Of a DNA stretch of 64,000 nucleotides, positions 51,241 to 60,011 are shown one piece after another; position 1 is the stretch's first letter; each line of letters opens with the position of its first letter. The notes beneath the pieces were generated by a model. That model had not been told where the DNA came from. It did no database searches and saw nothing but the letters and a program-made list of their open reading frames with translations. The stretch is from Granulicella aggregans. Lineage in GTDB: Bacteria > Acidobacteriota > Terriglobia > Terriglobales > Acidobacteriaceae. The position numbers and the translations under genes are program-made. The DNA lies in contig NZ_JACHIP010000003.1 of NCBI RefSeq assembly GCF_014203275.1, positions 682,001-746,000 of the forward strand, in the 5' to 3' direction.

Positions 51241-53007
51241 TCAATCCTGCCGCACATAGGCCTTGATTGTCGCCAGTGGGGATCTCACCTCGCCCAGCGG
51301 GCGCACAACATAAGGTCCGACAGCAGCCGGAATGATGAACGTCTCCGCGTAGTGGACTTCAAACGGTGCAAACGCTTCCGTCGGACTTTCGACCACCGCC
51401 GCATCGCCTTCCACCAGATTCAGAACGTGTAGAGCGCCTTCTGTATCGTGCGGAACCGCTTCGGTGAACCACGTCCGACGCGTTTCGAGGAATTCCTTCA
51501 CGTGAAGTCCTGTGCGCTCCTCGCGCCACCCTCTTCCCTCGGCTACGGTTACCACCTGGTCCAGTAACTCCGCCTTCACCCAGGCAGTGTCTCGCTCCCA
51601 CTGAAGGTTTGCAAGACCATGCTTTAGATGGATTGGGCGTGGCTTGCCGTCGAGTCCGACCCGTCCCCAGTCCCACAGCTTGAAGGTAAAGATGTAGGGA
51701 GTTGCGCTGATCTCCAGCACTAGGTTCCCACTGCCCGAACAATGGATCGTTCCCGCCGGAATCGAGAAGTGATCATGCTTCTGGGTCGGCCAGACATTCA
51801 CATAGTCCGTCGCCTCGAATGACGACTGGCCTCGTTGCGCTGCTGCGAGGTTGCGCCGCATCTCGTCGCGATCCACGCCCTCCTTGAGTCCCAGATAGAG
51901 CTCTGAGTCTGGTTCGCAGTCGAGTATGTAATAGCTCTCGTCCTGCGTGTACTTCATGCCGAAGTGCTCGGCGATGTACTCCTTCAGCGGATGCACCTGT
52001 AGAGACAGACTCCCTCCGCCCACGGTATCGAGCAGGTCGAAGCGAATTGGGAACTCAGCGCCGAATTGCCGATAGACGGCTTCTCCAAGTAAGGCCTCCG
52101 GCTGTTCATGCACGAGCACTATCGCCGGCAAATGAAACCGCCGAGAACCGAATCCGAAGGTGACGCTGTTTTCTTCCGGGACGCAGTCGAAACACCAGGC
52201 GTAGTTTGGAGGGCCATCCGGTAAACCAAACTTCTCCTTCATCCACTGGCCGCCCCACGGCCCCGGATCGAAGAATGGCTCGACGCGGAACGGTCGCTTG
52301 ACCGTCTCTGCAACTGCGGTTCGTAGCAGATCGCCACGCACCATGCGTGGCGTCTCCTGATCGTCCAGGTCGAGAAAGTAATCAATCTCCGCATACATGG
52401 CATGGCGAATCTCATCCCCAATTCGCCAGTCGACAAAGTAGGCCCTCTTATACAACTGCGATGCCGATTCGTCCGGTTTAATCAACCCGAGATTGCCGAT
52501 GGTGTGAGTCCGCTGGCGGCGCTGCAACTCCCACCGGGTCACCCCCGCGTGCAGCAGCAGGTCAGGCGTTTGTGCGATCTCCCGCGTTCCCGAACCGATC
52601 AGAAACGTCAGTCCGTCCGCTGATCCGATCTCCGCCCGCAAGTCATCCAGCTTCCCGCCATCGAAGAGCTGGGTGATCTTCCACGGGTGCATCACGCCGA
52701 AGACCGGGTCGTTGGTCAGCGCCGCGTCGAACTCTCCGCGCAGCACCGAGGCAGACCGATATGCCAACTCCACATTCAAGATCTTCGCGGTCGGGAATGC
52801 CGCTTTCAACGCCAACTGTAGATTCGCAAGCATCACGCCGGGATAGCACTCTATCGCTACAACAAACCGAGCCGTAGACCCGATTCGATCATGAAGCTCT
52901 TCCGAGATCTCATCCCATCCTTCGAGACACGAAGCCTCATCTGCGTTCACTTCGTCCTGGTTCACTTGGATCACGGGTTTCAAGTCGTAGTTCCGAACTG
53001 CGCTCAT
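51241..53007 (-). CDS. Class I mannose-6-phosphate isomerase fused to an N-terminal kinase-like domain
   Basis: A 588-residue two-part protein. Residues about 270-588 form a type I PMI cupin with the zinc-site segments SLSLQVHPLKEYI, DESYYIL and GTIHCSGSGNLVLEIS. The first 270 residues form an alpha/beta domain (ARFVVAIECYPGVMLANLQLAL...VMHPWKITQLFDGG) that recalls uridine-kinase-like folds but has ECYPGV instead of a P-loop. Expected job is interconversion of mannose-6-phosphate and fructose-6-phosphate. It starts inside an ATGA overlap with the ROK gene. Confidence 0.82.
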   Translation of the reverse strand: MSAVRNYDLKPVIQVNQDEVNADEASCLEGWDEISEELHDRIGSTARFVVAIECYPGVMLANLQLALKAAFPTAKILNVELAYRSASVLRGEFDAALTNDPVFGVMHPWKITQLFDGGKLDDLRAEIGSADGLTFLIGSGTREIAQTPDLLLHAGVTRWELQRRQRTHTIGNLGLIKPDESASQLYKRAYFVDWRIGDEIRHAMYAEIDYFLDLDDQETPRMVRGDLLRTAVAETVKRPFRVEPFFDPGPWGGQWMKEKFGLPDGPPNYAWCFDCVPEENSVTFGFGSRRFHLPAIVLVHEQPEALLGEAVYRQFGAEFPIRFDLLDTVGGGSLSLQVHPLKEYIAEHFGMKYTQDESYYILDCEPDSELYLGLKEGVDRDEMRRNLAAAQRGQSSFEATDYVNVWPTQKHDHFSIPAGTIHCSGSGNLVLEISATPYIFTFKLWDWGRVGLDGKPRPIHLKHGLANLQWERDTAWVKAELLDQVVTVAEGRGWREERTGLHVKEFLETRRTWFTEAVPHDTEGALHVLNLVEGDAAVVESPTEAFAPFEVHYAETFIIPAAVGPYVVRPLGEVRSPLATIKAYVRQD

Positions 53008-53945
53008 ACATACCCTTCTTCAAACAGAGCTTCCGCTCCGACATATGCCGCGTGCGTCCCAAGCGCCGCGCTCTCAATCTGACTCGCACCTCGACTCGAC
53101 CGCCACGCGTGACGCTGCACGTACGCCCTGACCGGCCCAAGAATCTCCTCGCCCCGCGCCATCACGCCACCGCCGAACAAGATCACCTGTGGCCCATATG
53201 CGTGGACCAACGTCGCCGCCAGCGCCGACCAGACGGCGATACTGTGATCCACAATCTCCCGGGCCACCCGGTCACCCGCCTCCTTCGCTCGGAAGACCTC
53301 GGCGTAGTCCAAGCGCGTCGATGCGGCAAGTTCGCTCTCAGCGAACCCCGGCCATGCTGCCGCAATCGCTGGCAATACTGAAGTGGAAGCCTCGGCCTCC
53401 GCGCACCCGATGGCCCCGCAGGCGCATCGGCGCCCATCCATCTTTAGGGTGAAGTGCCCACCCAGTGATCCGGCATGACCCATGCGGCTCCTTATCAGCC
53501 GATGCTCCAGCATCGCGCTCACGCCGATGCCCGTCCCCAGCGTCACAAGTACGACATCGCCAAATCCACGCGCTGCTCCCGCGCGGTGCTCGCCCAGCAA
53601 GGCAAGCGCGGCATCGTTCTCGATCCGCAGCGGCAGACCGAAAACTACTTCGCTCCATCCCCTAAGCGCTCCAGCGTCCAGGTCTGCGAACTTGTTGAAA
53701 GCCGAAAGGACCTCACCTGTCCGGCCATCCACCAGGCTCGGTATTCCAAAACCGATACCCCGGCAGTTCCTCGGGCTTACCCCAGCCCGTTCGCAGCAAT
53801 CGAGCAAACCCGCTTCGATCTTCGGGAGCACCTCGCTCATTGAACGCGCGTCTGTGGCAATCGTCATTTCTGCCAAAACGCGGCCTTCGGCTTCGACCGC
53901 AAGGCCCACATGTGAGCCTCCGAGATCCACTGCCAGAACGCTCAC
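53004..53945 (-). CDS. ROK-family sugar kinase
   Basis: A 313-residue ROK protein: VLAVDLGGSHVGLAVE (ATP site), GIPSLVDGRTGEV, ENDAALALLGEH, VLVTLGTGIGVSAM and the zinc motif CACGAIGCAEAEA, with no HTH, so it is a kinase rather than a repressor. Substrate probably mannose or another hexose released by the two mannosidases. GTG at 53945 is preferred (GGAAGG upstream); a TTG at 53969 would add eight residues. It overlaps the isomerase by four bases. Confidence 0.9.
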   Translation of the reverse strand: MSVLAVDLGGSHVGLAVEAEGRVLAEMTIATDARSMSEVLPKIEAGLLDCCERAGVSPRNCRGIGFGIPSLVDGRTGEVLSAFNKFADLDAGALRGWSEVVFGLPLRIENDAALALLGEHRAGAARGFGDVVLVTLGTGIGVSAMLEHRLIRSRMGHAGSLGGHFTLKMDGRRCACGAIGCAEAEASTSVLPAIAAAWPGFAESELAASTRLDYAEVFRAKEAGDRVAREIVDHSIAVWSALAATLVHAYGPQVILFGGGVMARGEEILGPVRAYVQRHAWRSSRGASQIESAALGTHAAYVGAEALFEEGYV

Positions 53946-53999
53946 TCTTCGCACCTTCCCTTGAAGCAAAGTTTAGACAGGTTGACCACAGGGACTAGA

Positions 54000-54062
54000 T
54001 ATGATCTTTTCTCCATTCATTATGATCTAAACGCGAATTTCATACACGTATTGCGATCATAA
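54000..54062. promoter_or_regulatory. Candidate DeoR operator region between ROK and sugar porter genes
   Basis: TATGATC (54000-54006), TTATGAT (54020-54026) and inverted ATCATAA (54056-54062), together with TCTAAAC (54026-54032) and GTTTAGA (53971-53977), repeat the words seen upstream of the regulator gene. Confidence 0.4.
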
Positions 54063-54099
54063 GGAAGCTTTTCGCCAATAGCCTGTAGACTTGCTTGCG

Positions 54100-55446
54100 A
54101 TGGAAAAGACCGTCAAGTTGAACTCGCTGGTCATTCTCAGCACTGCCGTCGCGGCGCTTGGGGGCCTGCTCCTCGGCTTCGATACAGCCGTCATCGCCGG
54201 CACTACGCACGGCCTGACGCAGGCATTTTCGCTTACGCCGATCACGCTTGGAGTCACCGTATCGTGTGCTCTCTGGGGAACCGTCTGCGGCGGCTTCTTT
54301 GCTTCGCCGCTGGCCCAGAGATACGGCGCACGCTTCGGACTTGCCATCATGGCCGTGTTGTACATCCTCTCCGCAGTCGGATGCGCCCTTGCGTGGAGCT
54401 GGTCGAGCTTCGTCATCTTTCGCGTCATCGGCGGGCTGGGCATCGGCGGATCGTCTGTGATCAGCCCGATGTATATCGCGGATATCGCGCCGAAGCAGTG
54501 GCGCGGCCGGCTTGTCGCCTGCTTCCAGTTCACGGTCGTTGCGGGCATCCTGATTGCCTATGCGTCGAACGCGGCAATTGCGTCGGTCGCCGCGTTCCAC
54601 ATCCACGGTGAATGGCGCTTCGAACTCGGAGCTGCTGCTCTTCCTGCGGTGGTCTTTCTAGTCACATTATTTGCTGTCCCGGAGAGCCCGCGCTGGCTGC
54701 TCTTTCGCGGAAGCATCGAAGAAGCCAGAACCGTCCTCGATCTCATGGGGGCCGCGGACCCCGCTTCTGAGATCGATCGCATGGTGGAAGCGATCAAATA
54801 CAGCGAGACCGGTGGAAACCGCTCGCTGTTCAGCCGACCTCACCGCAAGCTTATCTTCATCGCCATTTCTATTGGCGTGCTGAACCAGTTCTCCGGCATC
54901 AACGCCATCCTCTACTACCTCAACGATATCTTCGCGCAGGCCGGTTTTACCGCCGCCAGTGCCAACGTCCAGGCCGTGGCAATCGGTACCGCAAACCTCC
55001 TCTTCACAGTCCTCGCAATGTTCCTGATCGACTTGGCGGGCCGACGGTTTCTATTGTTGCTCGGTGCTGCCGGAACCGCCGTCTGCCTGCTTGCCATCGC
55101 CATCGTCTTCGCAACTCAGCAGCACAAGTCTGCGCTGCTGTGGCTACTCATCGCTTATATCGCGTTCTTTGCGGTCTCGCAGGGGACAGTTGTGTGGGTG
55201 TACCTCAGCGAGATCTTCCCTCCTGGCATTCGCGAAAAAGGTCAGAGCCTCGGGACGCTCTCTCTTTGGCTTACGAACGGATTAATTGCGGGCGTCTATC
55301 CGAAGATCGCTTCGGTTGCCGGACAGTACCCGTTCTTTCTCTTCTCGGCGATGATGGTCGTACAGTTTTTCCTTACACTCTTCGTCTTCCCCGAGACCAA
55401 GGGACTCTCACTCGAGAGTTCCTCCGAGCGGTTCTCGGGTTCGTGA
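54100..55446 (+). CDS. Sugar porter family MFS transporter
   Basis: A 448-residue protein with twelve membrane helices. Sugar-porter signatures are GGLLLGFDTAVIAG in helix 1, RVIGGLGIGG, PESPRWLL at the end of helix 6, NQFSGINAILYYLNDIF in helix 7, DLAGRRFLL and FPETKGLSLE near the C-terminus. It resembles proton-coupled hexose carriers and probably imports mannose freed by GH38 and GH92. The ATG at 54100 is used; a TTG nine bases earlier is in frame. Confidence 0.92.
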   Translation: MEKTVKLNSLVILSTAVAALGGLLLGFDTAVIAGTTHGLTQAFSLTPITLGVTVSCALWGTVCGGFFASPLAQRYGARFGLAIMAVLYILSAVGCALAWSWSSFVIFRVIGGLGIGGSSVISPMYIADIAPKQWRGRLVACFQFTVVAGILIAYASNAAIASVAAFHIHGEWRFELGAAALPAVVFLVTLFAVPESPRWLLFRGSIEEARTVLDLMGAADPASEIDRMVEAIKYSETGGNRSLFSRPHRKLIFIAISIGVLNQFSGINAILYYLNDIFAQAGFTAASANVQAVAIGTANLLFTVLAMFLIDLAGRRFLLLLGAAGTAVCLLAIAIVFATQQHKSALLWLLIAYIAFFAVSQGTVVWVYLSEIFPPGIREKGQSLGTLSLWLTNGLIAGVYPKIASVAGQYPFFLFSAMMVVQFFLTLFVFPETKGLSLESSSERFSGS

Positions 55447-55473
55447 GACTCGAAGGCAGCCGAGTGACAGACG

Positions 55474-57717
55474 TTAGGTGAAGCGGAGTTTGCCGCCTGC
55501 TTTGATGTCACTGTGCTGAACCATCCCGCCAGCTAGCGGTTTGCCATCGAGCGAAGTGTGGACCGTGCTGCCGCCCTTGTAGGCGTTCTCTACGACGAGC
55601 GTCTTTCCGTCCGGAAGGTGTACGGTGGATCGGGAAAAGAGTGGGACTCCGAGAACGTACTCGGGCTTGGCCGGGCAGAGCGGGTAAAAGCCGAGAGAGC
55701 TGAGTATGAACCATGCAGCCATTGAGCCTGTGTCCTCATCACCTGCAAACAGGTCAGGGGTGTAAAGCTCATCCATTACGCGCCTGGTCCAGTAGGCAGT
55801 GCGGTCTTGCCGGCCAGCGACGGTAAAGATGTACAGGATATGGTGAGAAGGCTGGTTGCTATGTGCGTACTGGCCAAATTTGACGGCGGCCATCTCGGAC
55901 ATTTCGTGGATTTCGCTGCCGTATGCACCGACCTCGAAATCGGGGAACATCGTCAACATCTTCTCCAACTCTGCGACAACTTTCTCTTTGCCTCCCATAG
56001 CTTCAATCAACTCGGGCATGGCGTGCGGAGCGTCGAAGCGGTGCTGGTAGGCTGCACCCTCAACATAGGGATCGCCCCAGCGGATGGGGCTGAACGGTTC
56101 GAGAAAGCTGCCGTCTGACTTCTTGCCGCGGAAGAAACCGGTCTTAGAATCGAAGATGTTGCGCCAGTTTTCAGAGCGCTTCATGAACATGGCGTAGTCC
56201 TCTGTCTTGCCGAGCGCCTTCGCTACCTGGGCGATGCAGAAGTCGCCGTAGGCAGCGTCGACCGTCTCCGCAGCTGCCTGCTCGACCTTGTCTGCGGGGT
56301 CATAGCTGAACTTCAGATACTCCTCTATCCCCCGACGTCCATATCCCGCGTCGGGATTTCCCGGCTGGGTCGCGTGCTTCTTCAGGCCTTCATAGGCAGC
56401 AGCCATGTCGAAGCCCTTGATGCCCTTTGCTGCCGCTTCGCCGAATAGAGAATCGATAAGACTTCCTGTCATACAGGCACGGTATCCAGGGCATGGGAAC
56501 TGTGGTAGCCAGCCGCCTTCCTGGTAGACATTTACCCAGGCCTGAAGGATCTCTCCAAGGCGCTCAGGGAATAGGAGCGACATCATGGGATACCAGGCGC
56601 GATAGACGTCCCAGTAACCGTGGTCCGCGTACATGACTCCCGGAACGACCTTTCCGTTATACGGGCTGCGGTGTTGCATCACGCCAGTTACGTCGGGCTC
56701 ATGCCAGATGCGCGGGAAGAGGAGCGTGCGATAGAGGCAGGAGTAGAAAGTGCGTTGTTGCTCTGTGGTTGCGCCTTCAATTTCGATGCGCTTGAGATAC
56801 GTGTTCCAGACCTGTTCTCCTTCGGTACGGAGAGCTTCAACGGATTTCGCGCCCATTTCGAGTTGCAGATTGCGCTCCGCTTGTTCAAAGCCTATGAAAG
56901 AACTCGCTATCCGCACATCGATCGAGCGCACGCTGTCCGCGAAGCGAAGATGCGTGGAGCGATGGCCCTTCAGATCCTTGTGGTCGAGAGTGGTCCAGTC
57001 CTCGGAAAATTGGAGGACATAAAAACACGCAAAGTCTGCGGGGACGCCGCCAGAGTTGGCCGTCGAGCGAAAGCGGACTATGCGCCGGGAAGCATCTTGC
57101 TCGGGCCTTGGAGGATTATCGCCCGGGACGTCGAAGACGAAGCCGGGTGTCTCCGCTTCGCCGTATTTCGCGTGGATGAGCGCGCCGCGCTCTGTCGGTA
57201 CCAGCTCAGTATCGATGCCGTAACGCAATAACCGCATCGCCATCGTGTGGGGCGAAAGGATGGAGTCCTCGGGGCGGTATGACGCGGCGCGCGATCCGAA
57301 GTCCAGGTCTGGTGTACCGCAAATAGGAAGAAACGTAGCTTGGCCATAGTCACTGAGCCACGGGCTTAGCTGATGTGTGGAGCGGAAACCCTGGATGCGC
57401 CGCTGGCCGGGTTGAAACATCCATGGCGAGTTCGCTGACGTCTGTAGCGTCCAGTGCGCCATGCCAAATGGACGAGCGGCAATCGGTAAGGTGTTTCCCC
57501 GGGAGAACGAAGGGGTGGAGTCCGTTCCCTGCAGAATGTTCACCAGGGTGACTGGACTTGAAAGCCGCGCCCCATTACTTGATGCGTGTTGCGCGATTGT
57601 CGGCGCCTGTGCCTCCAGATTCGTTGCGACCGGAGTGATCGCTGCTACAGCGGCCAAGCCAGAAGATTTTAGAAAGGAACGACGGCTGGTTTCTGAGGGT
57701 TCTTTCTGTTGAATCAC
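55474..57717 (-). CDS. GH92 alpha-mannosidase, exported
   Basis: A roughly 747-residue protein with a Tat signal (TSRRSFLKSSGLAAVAA). GH92 landmarks include FSRGNTLPIAARPFGMAHWTLQ, ADHGYWDVYRAWYPMM, YVEGAAYQHRF and the catalytic-base region GDEDTGSMAAWF, the counterpart of GN(E/D)DCGQMSAW. Members are calcium-dependent exo-alpha-mannosidases. AGGGAG before the GTG at 57717 supports that start; an ATG at 57759 would add 14 residues. It is convergent with the sugar porter and completes the mannoside locus. Confidence 0.9.
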   Translation of the reverse strand: MIQQKEPSETSRRSFLKSSGLAAVAAITPVATNLEAQAPTIAQHASSNGARLSSPVTLVNILQGTDSTPSFSRGNTLPIAARPFGMAHWTLQTSANSPWMFQPGQRRIQGFRSTHQLSPWLSDYGQATFLPICGTPDLDFGSRAASYRPEDSILSPHTMAMRLLRYGIDTELVPTERGALIHAKYGEAETPGFVFDVPGDNPPRPEQDASRRIVRFRSTANSGGVPADFACFYVLQFSEDWTTLDHKDLKGHRSTHLRFADSVRSIDVRIASSFIGFEQAERNLQLEMGAKSVEALRTEGEQVWNTYLKRIEIEGATTEQQRTFYSCLYRTLLFPRIWHEPDVTGVMQHRSPYNGKVVPGVMYADHGYWDVYRAWYPMMSLLFPERLGEILQAWVNVYQEGGWLPQFPCPGYRACMTGSLIDSLFGEAAAKGIKGFDMAAAYEGLKKHATQPGNPDAGYGRRGIEEYLKFSYDPADKVEQAAAETVDAAYGDFCIAQVAKALGKTEDYAMFMKRSENWRNIFDSKTGFFRGKKSDGSFLEPFSPIRWGDPYVEGAAYQHRFDAPHAMPELIEAMGGKEKVVAELEKMLTMFPDFEVGAYGSEIHEMSEMAAVKFGQYAHSNQPSHHILYIFTVAGRQDRTAYWTRRVMDELYTPDLFAGDEDTGSMAAWFILSSLGFYPLCPAKPEYVLGVPLFSRSTVHLPDGKTLVVENAYKGGSTVHTSLDGKPLAGGMVQHSDIKAGGKLRFT

Positions 57718-57778
57718 GATGCGGCTTCTCCCTGTCTTAGAACAAATTGTATCCGGCATGGTCGAGGCTCACGGTCAC

Positions 57779-57953
57779 CGCGCACGAGACCTGAAGTGGA
57801 TCCAGAGGTGCAGGTAGAAACCGGAACTGATCCAGTCGATGGCACATCGATCTTCACAGCGATACAGGAGCGTGTGGGGATGAAGTTGGAGCCTGCAAAG
57901 GGACCTGTGCAGGTCTGATGGTCGACCACGCCGAGCGACCCTCAGGAAACTAG
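57779..57953 (+). pseudogene. Frameshifted remnant of a TIGR03435-family protein C-terminus
   Basis: In one frame the DNA reads VDGTSIFTAIQERVGMKLE then PAKGPVQV and hits TGA; shifting by one base at 57916 continues MVDHAERPSGN and then TAG at 57951. Further upstream, GLTG-like and DLKW codons occur in yet other frames. This matches the conserved end of acidobacterial TIGR03435 proteins (SLFTALQEQLGLKLE...VIDHVERP). At least two frame disruptions and no 5' part mean it is decayed. The rest of 57718-58096 holds nothing else recognisable. Confidence 0.72.
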
Positions 57954-58096
57954 TCCGAGAATCGGAGCACCTGGGCTTCGGTGACCGCGGTTGCCGTAGC
58001 GGCGAGTACGATTCCTGCCGCGCGAGCGCTCGTATCGATCTAAATTCGGTGCTTCCATGGGAGTCGATGGCAACAGCGTAGTGCTAAGGAAGCAGA

Positions 58097-58684
58097 TTAG
58101 CGTTCCGAGAGAAGCCCCTTGATGTTCGTTTCAACATTATCTTTATCGACCACCACGCCGACATACGCGACCGCTACCCTGCCGGACTTATCGATCAAGT
58201 AAGTGGCCGGATACGCATTCAATGCGTATGTCTTGGAGATCGCATCGTCACCCATAGCTATGCGGTAGTTGATTCCCTTCGTCGCCATGAAGGGTCGCAC
58301 CTTCGCCCATGCTTCATTTGCGTTCTTCAGACCATCGTAGGAGATGTCCATTGCGACACCGACAGCCACAAATCCCTTCTCTCTGTAATTCTTCTGAAAC
58401 TCTATGAAGGACGGAATCTCAAGAACGCAACCACCGCAATCGGTAGCCCAGAAGTTCAACAAGACGACCTTGCCTCGGTAGTCTGCAAGGTGCATCTTCT
58501 TGCCGTCCTCAGAGATGAGTTCGAAAGCGGGAGCCGGTCTCCGGCTTTCAGGCGCGGTCAACGACGCGTGTTTATCCTGCTGTCCGTAGAGCGCCGGCGT
58601 AACGGACGCGATCACAACTGCTAAACCGCAAGCAGCAACCCATAGCCGTCCCGTGATGACAGGTTTCGTAAATTCACTTCGCAT
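58097..58684 (-). CDS. TlpA/ResA-like thioredoxin-fold protein, exported
   Basis: A 195-residue protein with an N-terminal membrane/signal segment (LWVAACGLAVVIASVTPALYGQ). The thioredoxin fold carries PAPAFELISEDGKKMHLADYRGKVV, the active site ATDCGGCVLEIP (CxxC) and YALNAYPATYLIDKSGRV with the cis-proline. Such proteins reduce disulfides in the periplasm, for example during cytochrome c maturation. The ATG at 58684 starts the signal segment. It is divergent from the first PadR gene. Confidence 0.88.
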   Translation of the reverse strand: MRSEFTKPVITGRLWVAACGLAVVIASVTPALYGQQDKHASLTAPESRRPAPAFELISEDGKKMHLADYRGKVVLLNFWATDCGGCVLEIPSFIEFQKNYREKGFVAVGVAMDISYDGLKNANEAWAKVRPFMATKGINYRIAMGDDAISKTYALNAYPATYLIDKSGRVAVAYVGVVVDKDNVETNIKGLLSER

Positions 58685-58700
58685 ATTCGGTCGGCGCCTC

Positions 58701-58755
58701 AAATGATCGTCATTTATGCAGCGAAATAGACAGTGTCGCTTATAACCTCTACAAT
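58701..58755. promoter_or_regulatory. Candidate PadR operator in the tlpA-like/PadR divergent region
   Basis: AAATGATCGTCATTT (58701-58715) is a 6-bp inverted repeat around TCG, and AGTGT...ACACT brackets the AT-rich stretch directly before the PadR gene start at 58765. Assignment is by position only. Confidence 0.3.
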
Positions 58756-58764
58756 GTAACACTA

Positions 58765-59094
58765 ATGATCGGTGAGTTCGAATACCTCTTGATCGCTGCA
58801 AGTCATCGTCTTGGCGAAGACGCTTATGGTGCGTCTATTCGTCGCGAGGTTGAGGCTGCGACTGAAAGACCATGCTCGATCGGTTCGCTCTACACGACCT
58901 TGGATCGGTTAGAAGCGAAGGGACTAGTGACGACGTGGATGGGAGAGGCAACTTCGCAGCGTGGAGGCCGCGCAAAGCGGATGGTTACTGTGACCGCTAA
59001 GGGAATTGAGGCGGCTTCTATCTTTTACCGTGCAATATCTAAAGTTAGTCGAGACATCTCCTGGGAGGCACAGTGCCCTTTGTCTCAGGAATAG
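58765..59094 (+). CDS. PadR-family transcriptional regulator (first pair)
   Basis: A 109-residue winged-helix protein: EFEYLLIAASHRLGEDAYGASIRREVE, IGSLYTTLDRLEAKGLV and GGRAKRMVTVTAKGIEA, the PadR pattern. Its last codons overlap the GTG of the membrane-protein gene at 59073, so the two are translated as a pair. Confidence 0.9.
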   Translation: MIGEFEYLLIAASHRLGEDAYGASIRREVEAATERPCSIGSLYTTLDRLEAKGLVTTWMGEATSQRGGRAKRMVTVTAKGIEAASIFYRAISKVSRDISWEAQCPLSQE

Positions 59095-60011
59095 ACACCG
59101 CGATGAGCCGCCTCTTGAGCGGTTTGCTCAAAGCGCTGGACAGCGATGAGAGAGAGGCCGTCTCAGGCGACCTGCTAGAAGCGCGCGAATCACCGAGCGC
59201 ATCGGCCTTGCAGGTCCTCGGACTCATCCTCAAGAGACAACTCGATCCCTGGGCCGGGTGGCGGCCTTGGCTTCTCCTAATTACGGTCGCACTTCCTTTG
59301 GCCGTGGCGCTTTCTCAAGCCACGAGGGAGTTCGCGGGGTGGAGTGCGATCTATAGCTGGATGTTGATCAACAACACGGATGCCGCTCTCTTGAGAAGCG
59401 CTGGATTTTGGTCGGGGGTCCGCGAAAACAGCTGGAAGATTGGGGAGTTTGCCCTCGTCCTCTTCTGCTGCTCCTGGGCGTGTGGACGATTGATCGCACA
59501 GCTCTCTCGCAAGGCGCATATGTCAATGGCATTCCTCTTCGTGTTGACATCCCTCTTCGTCCTCATCGCTGGGATACCTTCCCACGCGCGGGCAATTCTG
59601 GTCCATTCAAACGACAGGTACTTCCCAAATGGAGCCGTGTTCGCCAATGCGTTCTATCGCGACTGGTTTCCGTTGATCGTCTACGCGATCACTGTATTGG
59701 TTCCTTTGCTGCTGGGGTTCGCGCACGCCGAACCGGCCGTGCGAAGACCTAAGGCGCTTCGCGTCTTCTTCTATTGCTCTACAGCACTCGTCGCCGTTGG
59801 CCTAGTTGAACAGCCGTGGCTGCTGATGGAGATGTGGAGTTGGCAAATGATCCCTGTTCGTTTCCTGACTCTTCCGAGCCTCCTGCCGGTGGCATCCATA
59901 GGACCCGCTTGCCTTCTAGTCATCGATGTTGGGAGACGGTCTATCAGGCTACGTTCAAATCGATCCACTCGCTGGACTGACACCAACTGGTCTCAATCTC
60001 CGGAACGCTAA
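59073..60011 (+). CDS. Integral membrane protein coupled to PadR (first pair)
   Basis: A 312-residue protein starting at GTG inside the PadR gene. An N-terminal soluble part (LSGLLKALDSDEREAVSGDLLEARE) precedes about six membrane helices (LLLITVALPLAVALS, FALVLFCCSWACG, MAFLFVLTSLFVLIAGI, LIVYAITVLVPLLLGF and others). No transporter motif is visible. Its last 68 bases overlap the end of the convergent second-pair membrane gene. It is probably controlled by, or the target of, its PadR partner. Confidence 0.7.
   Translation: MPFVSGIDTAMSRLLSGLLKALDSDEREAVSGDLLEARESPSASALQVLGLILKRQLDPWAGWRPWLLLITVALPLAVALSQATREFAGWSAIYSWMLINNTDAALLRSAGFWSGVRENSWKIGEFALVLFCCSWACGRLIAQLSRKAHMSMAFLFVLTSLFVLIAGIPSHARAILVHSNDRYFPNGAVFANAFYRDWFPLIVYAITVLVPLLLGFAHAEPAVRRPKALRVFFYCSTALVAVGLVEQPWLLMEMWSWQMIPVRFLTLPSLLPVASIGPACLLVIDVGRRSIRLRSNRSTRWTDTNWSQSPER

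Noticed and set aside
57709..57918. 69-codon plus-strand frame as a small gene
   Set aside because: Only its end resembles a family (TIGR03435), and the family continues in another frame; treated as pseudogene.
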